The notes: a model not told the origin generated them from the sequence alone. DNA of 5,861 nucleotides from an uncultured Clostridia bacterium (GCA_946409885.1 CAMJYF010000134.1:1-5861); one strand, 5' to 3'; positions 1 to 5,428 are shown, numbered from the stretch's first letter. Made by a program: numbers and translations.

Positions 1-84
1 CGGCTGACGGCGGATTACACGTATTCCGACGAGATCCTGTACCCCTTCGGCAGCGGCATCCTGCCGTCGGCCCCCGTGGAATAA
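1..84 (+). CDS. C-terminal end of an unrecognised protein (partial)
   Basis: Frame 1 is open from the window edge to a TAA at 82-84 and gives 27 residues ending in LPSAPVE. The codons are GC-rich at third positions, like the other genes here, and a terminator-like hairpin follows about 75 bases later, which fits the end of a real gene. The fragment contains Tyr, Asp and Pro but no motif I can name, so no function is offered. It converges on the phosphodiesterase gene. Being only a tail, it could also be a chance open frame, although the stop and the downstream terminator argue for a gene. Confidence 0.5.
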   Translation, partial: RLTADYTYSDEILYPFGSGILPSAPVE

Positions 85-158
85 AAAACGCCGGAAGGCA
101 AACGGAAAGCCATCCCCTGCCGGGCGGCTCCGAGAAAAAACAGGCCGTGATGAACAAA

Positions 159-193
159 AAAACAGCACCTGCCCCCGTGACAGATGCTGTTTT
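159..193. terminator. Bidirectional rho-independent terminator between convergent genes
   Basis: A 9-bp perfect stem pairs AAAACAGCA (159-167) with TGCTGTTTT (185-193). Inside it lies one C/A mismatch and a 3-bp CTG/CAG extension, with a 9-base loop. On the + strand the stem runs into TTTTCTTATT. On the - strand it runs into seven U (complement of 156-162). It therefore can end transcripts from both sides: the partial gene at 1-84 and the leftward phosphodiesterase gene, whose stop is at 235. Confidence 0.85.
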
Positions 194-234
194 CTTATTC
201 CCATTTTTTCTGAATCCGTTCATGCGCGGGCGCT

Positions 235-1155
235 TCAGCAGACCTTTTCAAAGAACCCGGTAAACCGGCCGATCAGCGCCGCGAAATAATCCTTCAGCCG
301 CCACAGCAGCCGCTGGAAGGCGTTCCCCTGCGGCTCGTTCTGCGTCAGGCGGTTGGTGGTGATATCCCGCACGCCCAGCCGGTAAAGCCGGTCCGCGCCG
401 TCGATGTCGTCCACCGTCCAGGCCATGGTCTTCAGGCCGGAGGCAACGATCTTTTTGATCAGCGCGTCCTCCAGCAGGCAGATGAAATCAAGGCCGTCGA
501 TGCGGTTGGCCCGGCAGAAGTCAATGGCCTCCTCACCCGCTTCCGTGCTGACGAGCAGGAACGCGGGGATCTCCGGCAGCAGCTCCTTGATCCGCGAAAG
601 CTGGGCGCGGCCGAAGCTGATAAGGGTAAACATATCCTTTTCCCCGCGGGCGGAAAGCAGCGCCGCCAGGGAATCCATATCCGCCACCGTCGCGTTCCCC
701 TTGATTTCGATCACCGGGTGCAGGCCATACTCTTTGCACACGTCCAGATATTCCGTCAGGGTGGGCACCTTTGTTTCCGGGAACCGCTCCACGTTGCTGC
801 CCGCGTCCACGGTCAGCGCGCGGATCTCGGCGTAGGTAAGGTCTTTCACCTTTCCCTCGCCGTCCGTCATGCGGTCCACGGTGTCGTCGTGCATGATGAC
901 CCATACCCCGTCCGCCGTGGGGGCGGTATCGCACTCCGCGCCCCAAAAGCCGTACTCCCCCGCCAGCCGGAAGGCCGGAAGGGTGTTTTCCGGCGCCATG
1001 GAGGAATAGCCCCGGTGGGCGGTCATGCGCATGCTGCCAAAGGGGATGCGGTAAGAGGAGTAAACGGAAAGCTCCGCTTCCCCGGCGGCCAGCGCGGGCG
1101 CCGCCATGCCCAGCAGCAACAGCGCGGACAGCAGAAGTGAAATGACTTTTTTCAT
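235..1155 (-). CDS. Secreted glycerophosphodiester phosphodiesterase (GDPD family)
   Basis: This 306-residue protein belongs to the GDPD family, which hydrolyses glycerophosphodiesters to sn-glycerol 3-phosphate and an alcohol. A signal peptide is clear: MKK, a Leu-rich core (residues 5-17), then APALAA with probable cleavage after Ala23, so the enzyme is exported. The TIM-barrel catalytic signature is complete: HRG (47-49) followed by PENT (55-58), E74 and D76 as metal ligands, H89-D90, an E150-x-K152 strand, and W246-T247-V248 with GVRDITTNR (261-269) near the end. Residues 271-306 form an unusual tail with aromatic and basic residues, probably an amphipathic helix, ending in Cys306. The ATG at 1155 is preceded by AAAAGGAAA about 8 bases upstream. 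No clear promoter is seen in the 109-base gap behind the repressor gene, so read-through from that gene is possible. Its substrate (phospholipid head groups, teichoic acid) cannot be told from sequence. Confidence 0.93.
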   Translation of the reverse strand: MKKVISLLLSALLLLGMAAPALAAGEAELSVYSSYRIPFGSMRMTAHRGYSSMAPENTLPAFRLAGEYGFWGAECDTAPTADGVWVIMHDDTVDRMTDGEGKVKDLTYAEIRALTVDAGSNVERFPETKVPTLTEYLDVCKEYGLHPVIEIKGNATVADMDSLAALLSARGEKDMFTLISFGRAQLSRIKELLPEIPAFLLVSTEAGEEAIDFCRANRIDGLDFICLLEDALIKKIVASGLKTMAWTVDDIDGADRLYRLGVRDITTNRLTQNEPQGNAFQRLLWRLKDYFAALIGRFTGFFEKVC

Positions 1156-1264
1156 GACGATGTTTCCTTTTTTTTGCGTTTTTCAATCACGGAACGCCCG
1201 CCACCGTTTTCAGCGACGCCGCGCCGGCAATGGCGGGAAAAGGTTTGGATCACAAAAAAACGGA

Positions 1265-1675
1265 TCACGGCGCCGAGGGCGCGTCCGGGTCCATCCCGCC
1301 GTGGGCCTCGCAATACTTTTTGATATGCGCTTTGATCGCGTCAAAGGTTTTGTCGCTGAGATAGTGCTCGATCCGGCAGGCGTCCTCCGTGGCGGTCTTT
1401 TCATCCACGCCCATGTTGATGAACAGGCGGCTGAGCACCTGGTGGCGCTCGTAAATGCCTCTGGCCTTCTTTTCGCCCTCCGGCGTCAGGCGCAGATAGC
1501 CCTGCTCATCCGTTATGACCAGGCCGCTTTTTTTCAGCAGCCCCATCGCCCGGCTGACCGAAGGCTTGGAAAACCCCATATGCTCCCCCACGTCGATACT
1601 GCGGACGGAGGAGGAATGCTGCGACAGCACAAATATCGTTTCCAGATACATCTCTCCGGATTCCTGCATAGCCAT
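1265..1675 (-). CDS. DtxR-family metal-dependent repressor, probable Fe(II) sensor of the feo operon
   Basis: This 136-residue protein has an N-terminal winged helix (recognition helix around FSKPSVSRAMGLLKKSGL, 35-52, then wing and LTPEGEKKA, 63-71) and a C-terminal dimerisation/metal domain. Ligand-like residues are visible: E8-M9 in EMYLETI, H78 in ERHQVL, and C100, E103 and H104 in DACRIEH. This Met/Cys/Glu/His set matches the primary site of DtxR/IdeR (M10, C102, E105, H106), whereas MntR has Asp and Glu at the Met and Cys places. The protein stops after the dimerisation domain, so the C-terminal SH3-like domain of classical DtxR is absent. The start at 1675 is preferred because CCTTCT at 1683-1688 reads AGAAGG on the coding strand, 7 bases upstream. 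A 19-residue upstream extension would start with TTG and cover the promoter. Its divergent position next to feo and the TTAG-N6-CTAA boxes there suggest that it represses feo when iron-loaded. An Mn-sensing MntR role is the main alternative. Confidence 0.9.
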   Translation of the reverse strand: MAMQESGEMYLETIFVLSQHSSSVRSIDVGEHMGFSKPSVSRAMGLLKKSGLVITDEQGYLRLTPEGEKKARGIYERHQVLSRLFINMGVDEKTATEDACRIEHYLSDKTFDAIKAHIKKYCEAHGGMDPDAPSAP

Positions 1676-1682
1676 AACACAA

Positions 1683-1688
1683 CCTTCT
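1683..1688 (-). promoter_or_regulatory. Ribosome binding site that fixes the repressor start
   Basis: On the - strand these bases read AGAAGG and lie 7 bases before the ATG at 1675. The upstream in-frame TTG at 1732 lies inside the predicted -35 region, so the shorter 136-residue product is favoured. A second in-frame ATG at 1669 is too far from the site. Confidence 0.7.
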
Positions 1689-1703
1689 TTCCTATTTGGC
1701 AAT

Positions 1704-1732
1704 AGCATACCATAAAACTCGCGAAAATACAA
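1704..1732 (-). promoter_or_regulatory. Predicted leftward promoter of the DtxR-family repressor
   Basis: Read on the - strand there is a TATGCT -10 hexamer (1704-1709) directly preceded by TGG, which gives an extended -10 (TGn). TTGTAT lies 17 bases further upstream (1727-1732). The -35 matches consensus at only 3 of 6 places, which the extended -10 could offset. The predicted leader is about 20 bases and contains the repressor's ribosome binding site. No TTAG-N6-CTAA box overlaps this promoter; the nearest lies 36 bases beyond its -35, so direct autorepression is not obvious. Confidence 0.5.
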
Positions 1733-1760
1733 GCCAATCGCAAAAAAGATTGAAAAACCC

Positions 1761-1789
1761 TTGACAAATTAGCATGAGCTAACTATAAT
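1761..1789 (+). promoter_or_regulatory. Strong sigma-A promoter of the feo operon
   Basis: A perfect TTGACA (1761-1766) and a perfect TATAAT (1784-1789) are separated by exactly 17 bases. Transcription should begin near 1796. Such a consensus promoter is expected to be very active unless repressed, and a repressor box fills its spacer, which fits tight on/off control by iron. Confidence 0.92.
1769..1782. promoter_or_regulatory. DtxR-like operator box 1, inside the feo promoter spacer
   Basis: TTAGCATGAGCTAA is an inverted repeat, TTAGC/GCTAA around ATGA. It has the TTAG-N6-CTAA form that also occurs within the DtxR/IdeR consensus TTAGGTTAGCCTAACCTAA. It lies wholly within the 17-base spacer between -35 and -10, so bound protein would block RNA polymerase. 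Assignment to the neighbouring repressor is inferred from position and pattern. Confidence 0.75.
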
Positions 1790-1795
1790 GTAGGC

Positions 1796-1813
1796 AGTTA
1801 GGGTGCCCTAACT
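1796..1813. promoter_or_regulatory. DtxR-like operator box 2, at the predicted feo transcription start
   Basis: AGTTAGGGTGCCCTAACT has perfect 8-base arms around TG, the most symmetrical of the four boxes, with TTAG-N6-CTAA at 1798-1811. It covers the expected +1. CTTTTTT follows, so it superficially resembles a terminator, but its place at the 5' end of the transcript makes an operator the better reading. Confidence 0.75.
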
Positions 1814-1831
1814 CTTTTTTAAGCGGCGGGG

Positions 1832-1845
1832 TTAGCCTTCACTAA
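1832..1845. promoter_or_regulatory. DtxR-like operator box 3, in the feo leader
   Basis: TTAGCCTTCACTAA again has TTAG-N6-CTAA and agrees at 11 of 14 places with the second part of the DtxR consensus (TTAGCCTAACCTAA). The inner six bases are not symmetrical, so it is probably a weaker site. It ends 10 bases before the feoA1 ribosome binding site, where a bound repressor would act as a roadblock or help cooperative binding with boxes 1 and 2. Confidence 0.55.
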
Positions 1846-1867
1846 TTCATATTCCGGAGGAAGATAC

Positions 1868-2080
1868 GTGATACCGCTCAGCATTGCCGAAACGGGACAG
1901 GCGCAGATCATCAGGAAGATCGGCGGCAGCCCGGAGGTAAAAAAGCATCTGGAAAATCTGGGGTTCAACGTGGGCGGCGAGGTGTGCGTCGTCAGCACCC
2001 TCGGCGGAAACCTGATCGTAAAGGTCAAGGAGAGCCGCGTGGCCGTCAGCGAGGAGCTGGCCCGCAGAATCATGGTATAA
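1868..2080 (+). CDS. feoA: FeoA domain protein, first copy
   Basis: This is a 70-residue FeoA protein, an SH3-like small beta-barrel that acts at the cytosolic face with the FeoB permease. The start is GTG, chosen because GGAGG (1856-1860) lies 7 bases upstream and the first residues MIPLSIAETGQ match the usual FeoA beginning. Family features are the early I..I...GG turn (14-20), LENLGF (29-34) followed by a VGGEV turn (36-40), the long beta segment VVSTLGGNLIVKVKESRVAV (42-61), and a helix ending in RRIMV. The LGGNLIV form is typical of the first of two FeoA proteins in clostridial feo operons. It is the first gene behind the iron-controlled promoter, 25 bases before feoA2. A role in modulating FeoB is known for the family; a division of labour between the two copies is inference. 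Confidence 0.92.
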   Translation: MIPLSIAETGQAQIIRKIGGSPEVKKHLENLGFNVGGEVCVVSTLGGNLIVKVKESRVAVSEELARRIMV

Positions 2081-2105
2081 ATCATTTTCGCAGGAGGGAT
2101 ATACA

Positions 2106-2327
2106 ATGAAAACACTGAAAGACGCCGGCATCGGCGAAACGGTCACCGTGGTAAAGCTGCACGGCGAGGGAGCCGTCAAACGGCGCATCATGGATATGGG
2201 TATCACCAAACATACGCCGGTGTACGTCCGCAAGGTGGCGCCGCTGGGCGACCCCATCGAGGTGACGGTGCGCAACTACGAGCTTTCCATCCGCAAGGCG
2301 GACGCTGAGATGATCGAAGTGGAATGA
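2106..2327 (+). CDS. feoA: FeoA domain protein, second copy
   Basis: This 73-residue protein is a second, divergent FeoA. Visible family features are the opening MKTLKDAGIGETVTVVKLHG (1-20), then the conserved KRRIMDMGI (25-33), TPVYVRKVAPLGDPIEVTV (37-55) and a closing YELSIRKADAEMIEVE. The R..DMG...G..V....APLGDP pattern is the canonical FeoA core, closer to the common FeoA type than the first copy is. The start has a strong AGGAGGG (2092-2098) 7 bases upstream. The gene follows feoA1 closely and is followed by a 142-base gap before feoB that holds a tandem repeat and another repressor box. It is expected to be an SH3-like cytosolic partner of FeoB. It also resembles the SH3-like domain of long DtxR proteins, which the neighbouring repressor lacks. 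Confidence 0.93.
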   Translation: MKTLKDAGIGETVTVVKLHGEGAVKRRIMDMGITKHTPVYVRKVAPLGDPIEVTVRNYELSIRKADAEMIEVE

Positions 2328-2334
2328 GAGACGT

Positions 2335-2362
2335 GCGGAGAGCGGAGAGCGGAGTGCGGAGA
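2335..2362. repeat. Short tandem repeat of a 7-base unit, four copies
   Basis: Four head-to-tail copies of GCGGAGA occur, the third reading GCGGAGT. They start 7 bases after the feoA2 stop. Each copy contains GGAG, so the transcript carries a string of Shine-Dalgarno-like motifs, but no start codon fits them with an open frame of any length. It looks like a slippage-type repeat. Any effect on the balance between feoA2 and feoB is speculation. Confidence 0.8.
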
Positions 2363-2417
2363 TTTTGATGAAACAGACGCGCGGCAATCGCAATCCGCCA
2401 TTTTTTTCAGCCAATGG

Positions 2418-2431
2418 TTAGTGTTTGCTAA
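2418..2431. promoter_or_regulatory. DtxR-like operator box 4, internal, before feoB
   Basis: TTAGTGTTTGCTAA has the same TTAG-N6-CTAA layout as the three boxes at the operon promoter. It lies 39 bases before the feoB start, in a 142-base gap. I see no strong promoter next to it; TAATCA at 2429-2434 with TTTCAG 18 bases upstream is a weak candidate. It could control a secondary feoB promoter or act as a roadblock to elongating polymerase. Chance occurrence of an 8-base gapped pattern in a few kilobases is uncommon, and the location supports function. Confidence 0.6.
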
Positions 2432-2454
2432 TCAGTCAAAGCCGGATCCGGCAG

Positions 2455-2462
2455 AAAGGAAA
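2455..2462 (+). promoter_or_regulatory. Ribosome binding site that fixes the feoB start
   Basis: AAAGGAAA ends 7 bases before the ATG at 2470 (AGGA at 2457-2460, 9 bases away), so the protein starts MNIRIALAGNPNSGKT. A longer in-frame reading from TTG at 2425 would begin inside repressor box 4 and add 15 residues without family similarity. A 12-base palindrome, GCCGGATCCGGC (2441-2452), sits just upstream and could form a small hairpin next to the site. Confidence 0.7.
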
Positions 2463-2469
2463 CAATACT

Positions 2470-4965
2470 ATGAATATACGCATCGCGCTGGCGGGCAACC
2501 CCAACAGCGGCAAAACCACCCTGTTCAACGCCCTTACCGGCTCCAATCAGTTTGTCGGCAACTGGCCCGGCGTAACGGTGGAGAAAAAGGAGGGCAAGCT
2601 GAAAAAGCACGACGACGTGACGGTCACCGACCTGCCGGGCATCTACTCCCTTTCCCCTTACACGCTGGAGGAAGTGGTGGCCCGGAATTATCTGATCGGC
2701 GAACGGCCCGACGCCATCCTGAACATCATCGACGGCACCAACCTGGAACGGAACCTGTACCTGACCACCCAGCTGACGGAACTGGGCATCCCGGTGGTGC
2801 TGGCCATCAATATGATGGACGTGGTAAAGAAGAACGGCGACAAGATCGATACCGCCGCCCTGGGCAGGCAGCTGGGCTGCCGGGTGACGGAAATCTCCGC
2901 CCTGAAGGGCACGGGCGTGACGGAGGCGGCCCAGGCCGCCATCGAGGCCGCCCGCAGCGGGAAGACCGTGCCGATGCACACCTTCTCCGGCCCGGTGGAG
3001 CACGCCCTGGCCCACATTGAGGAGGCGGTGGTACACGACCTGCCGGAGGAGCAGCAGCGCTGGTACGCCATCAAGGTGTTTGAGCGGGACGACAAGGTGC
3101 TGGCGCAGCTGAACATTCCGGAGGAGAAGCTCGCCCATATCGAAAAGGATATCGCTGCGGCGGAAACAGAGCTGGACGACGACGCGGAAAGCATCATCAC
3201 CAACGAGCGCTATATCTACATCGCCGACGTGATCCGCTCCTGCTACAAAAAGAAAAACAAGGGCAGCCTGACCACCTCCGACAAAATCGACAGGGTGGTC
3301 ACCAACCGCTGGCTGGGCCTGCCCATCTTTGCCGCCGTCATGTTCCTGGTGTACTGGGTCGCCATGGTGGCCGTGGGCGCGCCCGCCACGGACTGGGCCA
3401 ACGACGGCCTGTTCGGGGACGGCTGGCATCTGCTGGGCATCGGCTCCGCCGCTTATGAAGAGGACGCGGGGGAATATGACGACGCCCTGAACGCGGTCAA
3501 CGCGTTCTATGAGGCGGATCCCGAGGCGGAAGACTTTGACGCGGAAGCCGCGCTGGCGGCCATGAAGGCCGTGACCGGCAGCGGTACCTCCACCGTTTCC
3601 GTGGAGGACGAGGAGACGCTGGAGGTCACCGATATGACCGTCTACTTTGACGCCGTCCCTGAGATGACCGAAAAGGAGATGGAACAACAGAACGTGATCG
3701 GCGTTTCCTATCAGGACGCCGTGGCCTATTTTACCGAAAAGGGCTTTGACGCGCCTGACCCGGCGGATTACGGCGTGTGGGTGCCCGGCGTGCCGGTGCT
3801 GATCGGGAACCTGCTGGAAAAAGCCAACGCCGCCGACTGGCTGCAGGGGCTGATCCTGGACGGCATCGTGGCCGGCGTGGGCGCCGTGCTGGGCTTTGTG
3901 CCCCAGATGCTGGTGCTGTTCCTGATGCTGGCCTTTTTGGAGGCCTGCGGCTACATGGCCCGTATCGCCTTCGTGCTGGACCGCATCTTCCGCAAGTTCG
4001 GCCTGTCCGGCAAGTCCTTCATCCCCATGCTCATCGGCGTGGGCTGCGGCGTGCCCGGCATTATGGCCAGCCGCACCATTGAAAACGAACGTGACCGCCG
4101 CATGACCATCATGACCACCACCTTTATCCCCTGCGGCGCCAAGGTGCCTTTTATCGCCATGATCGCCGGCGCCATCTTCGGCGGCTCCCCGTGGATCTCC
4201 ACCTCCGCCTACTTCATCGGCATGGCCTCCATCGTGGTCTCCGGCATCATGCTGAAAAAGACGAGGATGTTCGCGGGCGAACCGGCCCCCTTCGTCATGG
4301 AGCTGCCCGCCTACCACCTGCCCACCGTGGGCAACGTGCTGCGCAGCATGTGGGAGCGGGGCTGGTCCTTCATCAAAAAGGCCGGCACCATCATCCTGCT
4401 TTCCACCATATTAGTATGGTTCACCTCCTACTTCGGCTTTACGGCCGAGGGCTTCCGCATGCTGGCGGAGGATGAGCTGGATCTTTCCATCCTGGCCCGC
4501 ATCGGCAGCATGATCGCCTGGATCTTCGCGCCGCTGGGCTGGGGCACCTGGCAGGCGGCTGTGGCCTCCATCACGGGCCTTGTAGCCAAGGAAAACATCG
4601 TGGGCACCATGGGCATCCTTTACGGCGGCGGCGAGCAGACCGCCTGGCAGGCCCTGCACGGGGCGTTCACCGGCGTGACCGGCTTCTCCTTCCTGGTGTT
4701 CAACCTGCTGTGCGCGCCCTGCTTCGCGGCCATCGGCGCCATCAAGCGGGAGATGAACAACGCGAAATGGACCTGGTTCGCCATCGCCTATCAGTGTGGC
4801 TTCGCCTACGCGGTGTCCCTGTGCATCAACCAGATCGGCGGCCTCTTTACCGGCAGCTTCAACGTGATCGGCCTCATCTGCGCCCTGGCGCTCATCGCCG
4901 GTATGGTCTACATGCTGTTCTTCCGCAAGTATAAAGAGGCCACCAAGCTGACCAAAAAGCTGTGA
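2470..4965 (+). CDS. feoB: Ferrous iron transport protein B, Fe(II) permease with GTPase domain
   Basis: This 831-residue protein is FeoB, the Fe(II) uptake permease of the cytoplasmic membrane. The N-terminal G domain is complete: G1 GNPNSGKTT (9-17), switch I with T36 in PGVTVE, G3 DLPG (54-57), G4 NMMD (114-117) and G5 SALKG (143-147). A helical spacer domain with charged helices follows (about 170-275). The first membrane helix is about 281-303. Residues 329-437 are an acidic extracellular insert (29 Asp/Glu against 3 Lys). The transport core follows, with FVPQM, the first Gate region including GCGVPGIMASRTIENERDRR (525-544), and FIPCGAKVPF with C555. A second Gate has LVAKENIVGT, and the last helices include LLCAPCFAAIGAIKRE. 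C526 and C555 are candidate Fe-path residues. It is somewhat longer than the E. coli protein because of the insert. It lies behind two feoA genes and ahead of a FeoB-associated small protein, and shares their iron-controlled transcript. Confidence 0.97.
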   Translation: MNIRIALAGNPNSGKTTLFNALTGSNQFVGNWPGVTVEKKEGKLKKHDDVTVTDLPGIYSLSPYTLEEVVARNYLIGERPDAILNIIDGTNLERNLYLTTQLTELGIPVVLAINMMDVVKKNGDKIDTAALGRQLGCRVTEISALKGTGVTEAAQAAIEAARSGKTVPMHTFSGPVEHALAHIEEAVVHDLPEEQQRWYAIKVFERDDKVLAQLNIPEEKLAHIEKDIAAAETELDDDAESIITNERYIYIADVIRSCYKKKNKGSLTTSDKIDRVVTNRWLGLPIFAAVMFLVYWVAMVAVGAPATDWANDGLFGDGWHLLGIGSAAYEEDAGEYDDALNAVNAFYEADPEAEDFDAEAALAAMKAVTGSGTSTVSVEDEETLEVTDMTVYFDAVPEMTEKEMEQQNVIGVSYQDAVAYFTEKGFDAPDPADYGVWVPGVPVLIGNLLEKANAADWLQGLILDGIVAGVGAVLGFVPQMLVLFLMLAFLEACGYMARIAFVLDRIFRKFGLSGKSFIPMLIGVGCGVPGIMASRTIENERDRRMTIMTTTFIPCGAKVPFIAMIAGAIFGGSPWISTSAYFIGMASIVVSGIMLKKTRMFAGEPAPFVMELPAYHLPTVGNVLRSMWERGWSFIKKAGTIILLSTILVWFTSYFGFTAEGFRMLAEDELDLSILARIGSMIAWIFAPLGWGTWQAAVASITGLVAKENIVGTMGILYGGGEQTAWQALHGAFTGVTGFSFLVFNLLCAPCFAAIGAIKREMNNAKWTWFAIAYQCGFAYAVSLCINQIGGLFTGSFNVIGLICALALIAGMVYMLFFRKYKEATKLTKKL

Positions 4966-4987
4966 ACAAACCGGAAGGAGTGGTGAT

Positions 4988-5164
4988 ATGCTTACCTGGC
5001 TGACCGCGAATCTTGCCAATATCCTCATCGTACTGGCGCTGGTGGCACTGGTGGCGGTCATCATCGCCACCATGATAAGGGATAAGAAAAAGGGCCGTTC
5101 GTCCTGCGGCGCCGGCTGCGCCCACTGCGCCATGCGCGGTTCATGTCACAATAAAAGCGACTGA
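4988..5164 (+). CDS. FeoB-associated Cys-rich membrane protein (58 residues)
   Basis: A short gene starts at an ATG with a strong AAGGAG (4975-4980) 7 bases upstream, 22 bases after the feoB stop, and ends with TGA at 5162-5164. The product is MLTWLTANLANI, then one hydrophobic helix (about residues 8-30), a basic stop-transfer stretch RDKKKGR (31-37), and a Cys-rich tail with C40, C44, C47 and C53 (CX3CX2CX5C). By the positive-inside rule the tail should be cytosolic. Size, layout and position directly behind feoB match the FeoB-associated Cys-rich membrane protein family common in Firmicutes, which takes the place of feoC. The four Cys could bind Fe(II), an Fe-S cluster or zinc; this is inference. 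It probably helps FeoB assembly or hands iron over inside the cell. Confidence 0.9.
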   Translation: MLTWLTANLANILIVLALVALVAVIIATMIRDKKKGRSSCGAGCAHCAMRGSCHNKSD

Positions 5165-5223
5165 GGCCGACTGCCCCTTTTCCCCCCATCCCACGTTGCG
5201 GTTTTCATCCCGGCGGCAATCAA

Positions 5224-5251
5224 AAAAAGGATCCCGTATGGGGTCCTTTTT
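5224..5251 (+). terminator. Rho-independent terminator of the feo operon
   Basis: A 12-bp stem (one G-U pair) pairs AAAAAGGATCCC (5224-5235) with GGGGTCCTTTTT (5240-5251) around a GTAT tetraloop. It lies 60 bases after the last gene of the operon. The U-run is part of the 3' arm. The - strand ends in seven U, so it may also stop leftward transcripts. Confidence 0.92.
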
Positions 5252-5266
5252 CATTTTCAGCATCAG

Positions 5267-5294
5267 AAAAAGGGCGGAACGATTCGGTTCTGCC
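5267..5294 (-). terminator. Probable terminator for the leftward radical SAM gene
   Basis: GGCGGAAC (5273-5280) pairs with GTTCTGCC (5287-5294) over 8 bp, including one G-U, around a GATTCG loop. On the - strand the stem is followed by CTTTTTC (complement of 5266-5272). It is the first good leftward terminator after the radical SAM stop at 5573. It sits back to back with the feo terminator, so the two convergent units are insulated. Confidence 0.55.
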
Positions 5295-5303
5295 GGTACG
5301 TTT

Positions 5304-5329
5304 TGTAGGGGCGGGCACTGACCGCCCGC
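5304..5329 (-). repeat. GC-rich dispersed hairpin repeat, copy 1 (inverted)
   Basis: Read on the - strand this copy is GCGGGCGGTCAGTGCCCGCC followed by CCTACA. It matches the core of the two downstream copies except for two substitutions in the loop and apex. The arms GCGGGCG and TGCCCGC form a 7-bp hairpin with one G-U. The flanking sequence does not match the other copies, so only the 26-base core is shared. Confidence 0.75.
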
Positions 5330-5378
5330 AACCGGTTCTTCAGTAAAAACACATTGCAACAGACGTAACGCGTTCCCA

Positions 5379-5407
5379 TTGACGACGGAATCGTTCGGCT
5401 TTATAAA
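5379..5407 (+). promoter_or_regulatory. Promoter-like sequence upstream of the hairpin repeats
   Basis: TTGACG (5379-5384) and TATAAA (5402-5407) are separated by 17 bases, each one base off the sigma-A consensus. No protein gene follows on the + strand: transcripts would start near 5414 and run into the GC-rich repeats and then toward the opposing radical SAM gene. It could make a short RNA or be a chance match. An ATCGTT/AACGAT inverted repeat (5390-5395 and 5407-5412) surrounds its -10. Confidence 0.3.
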
Positions 5408-5428
5408 ACGATCCGGCGAATAACAGTG

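Noticed and set aside
85..158. Small RNA or hairpin between the partial gene and the terminator
   Set aside because: Only short scattered GC complementarity is seen, with no promoter and no stable stem.
1247..1268. Terminator behind the repressor gene
   Set aside because: GGATCAC occurs twice as a direct repeat around an A-run, not as an inverted repeat, so no hairpin forms.
1676..1732. N-terminal extension of the repressor by 19 residues from a TTG at 1732
   Set aside because: It would overlap the predicted -35/-10, lacks a good ribosome binding site and has no DtxR similarity; the ATG at 1675 has AGAAGG at the right distance.
2381..2407. Terminator or attenuator between feoA2 and feoB (GCGG/CCGC then T7)
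   Set aside because: The stem is only 4 bp with a 10-base loop, too weak for a confident intrinsic terminator, though partial attenuation is not excluded.
2425..2469. FeoB start at TTG 2425 with 15 extra residues
   Set aside because: The start lies inside repressor box 4, and the extra residues precede the normal FeoB beginning; the ATG at 2470 has AAAGGAAA upstream.
2428..4317. Very long leftward open frame opposite feoB
   Set aside because: It is the antisense of FeoB, rich in His/Gly/Gln as expected for the complement of GC-rich coding DNA; FeoB motifs are unmistakable on the + strand.
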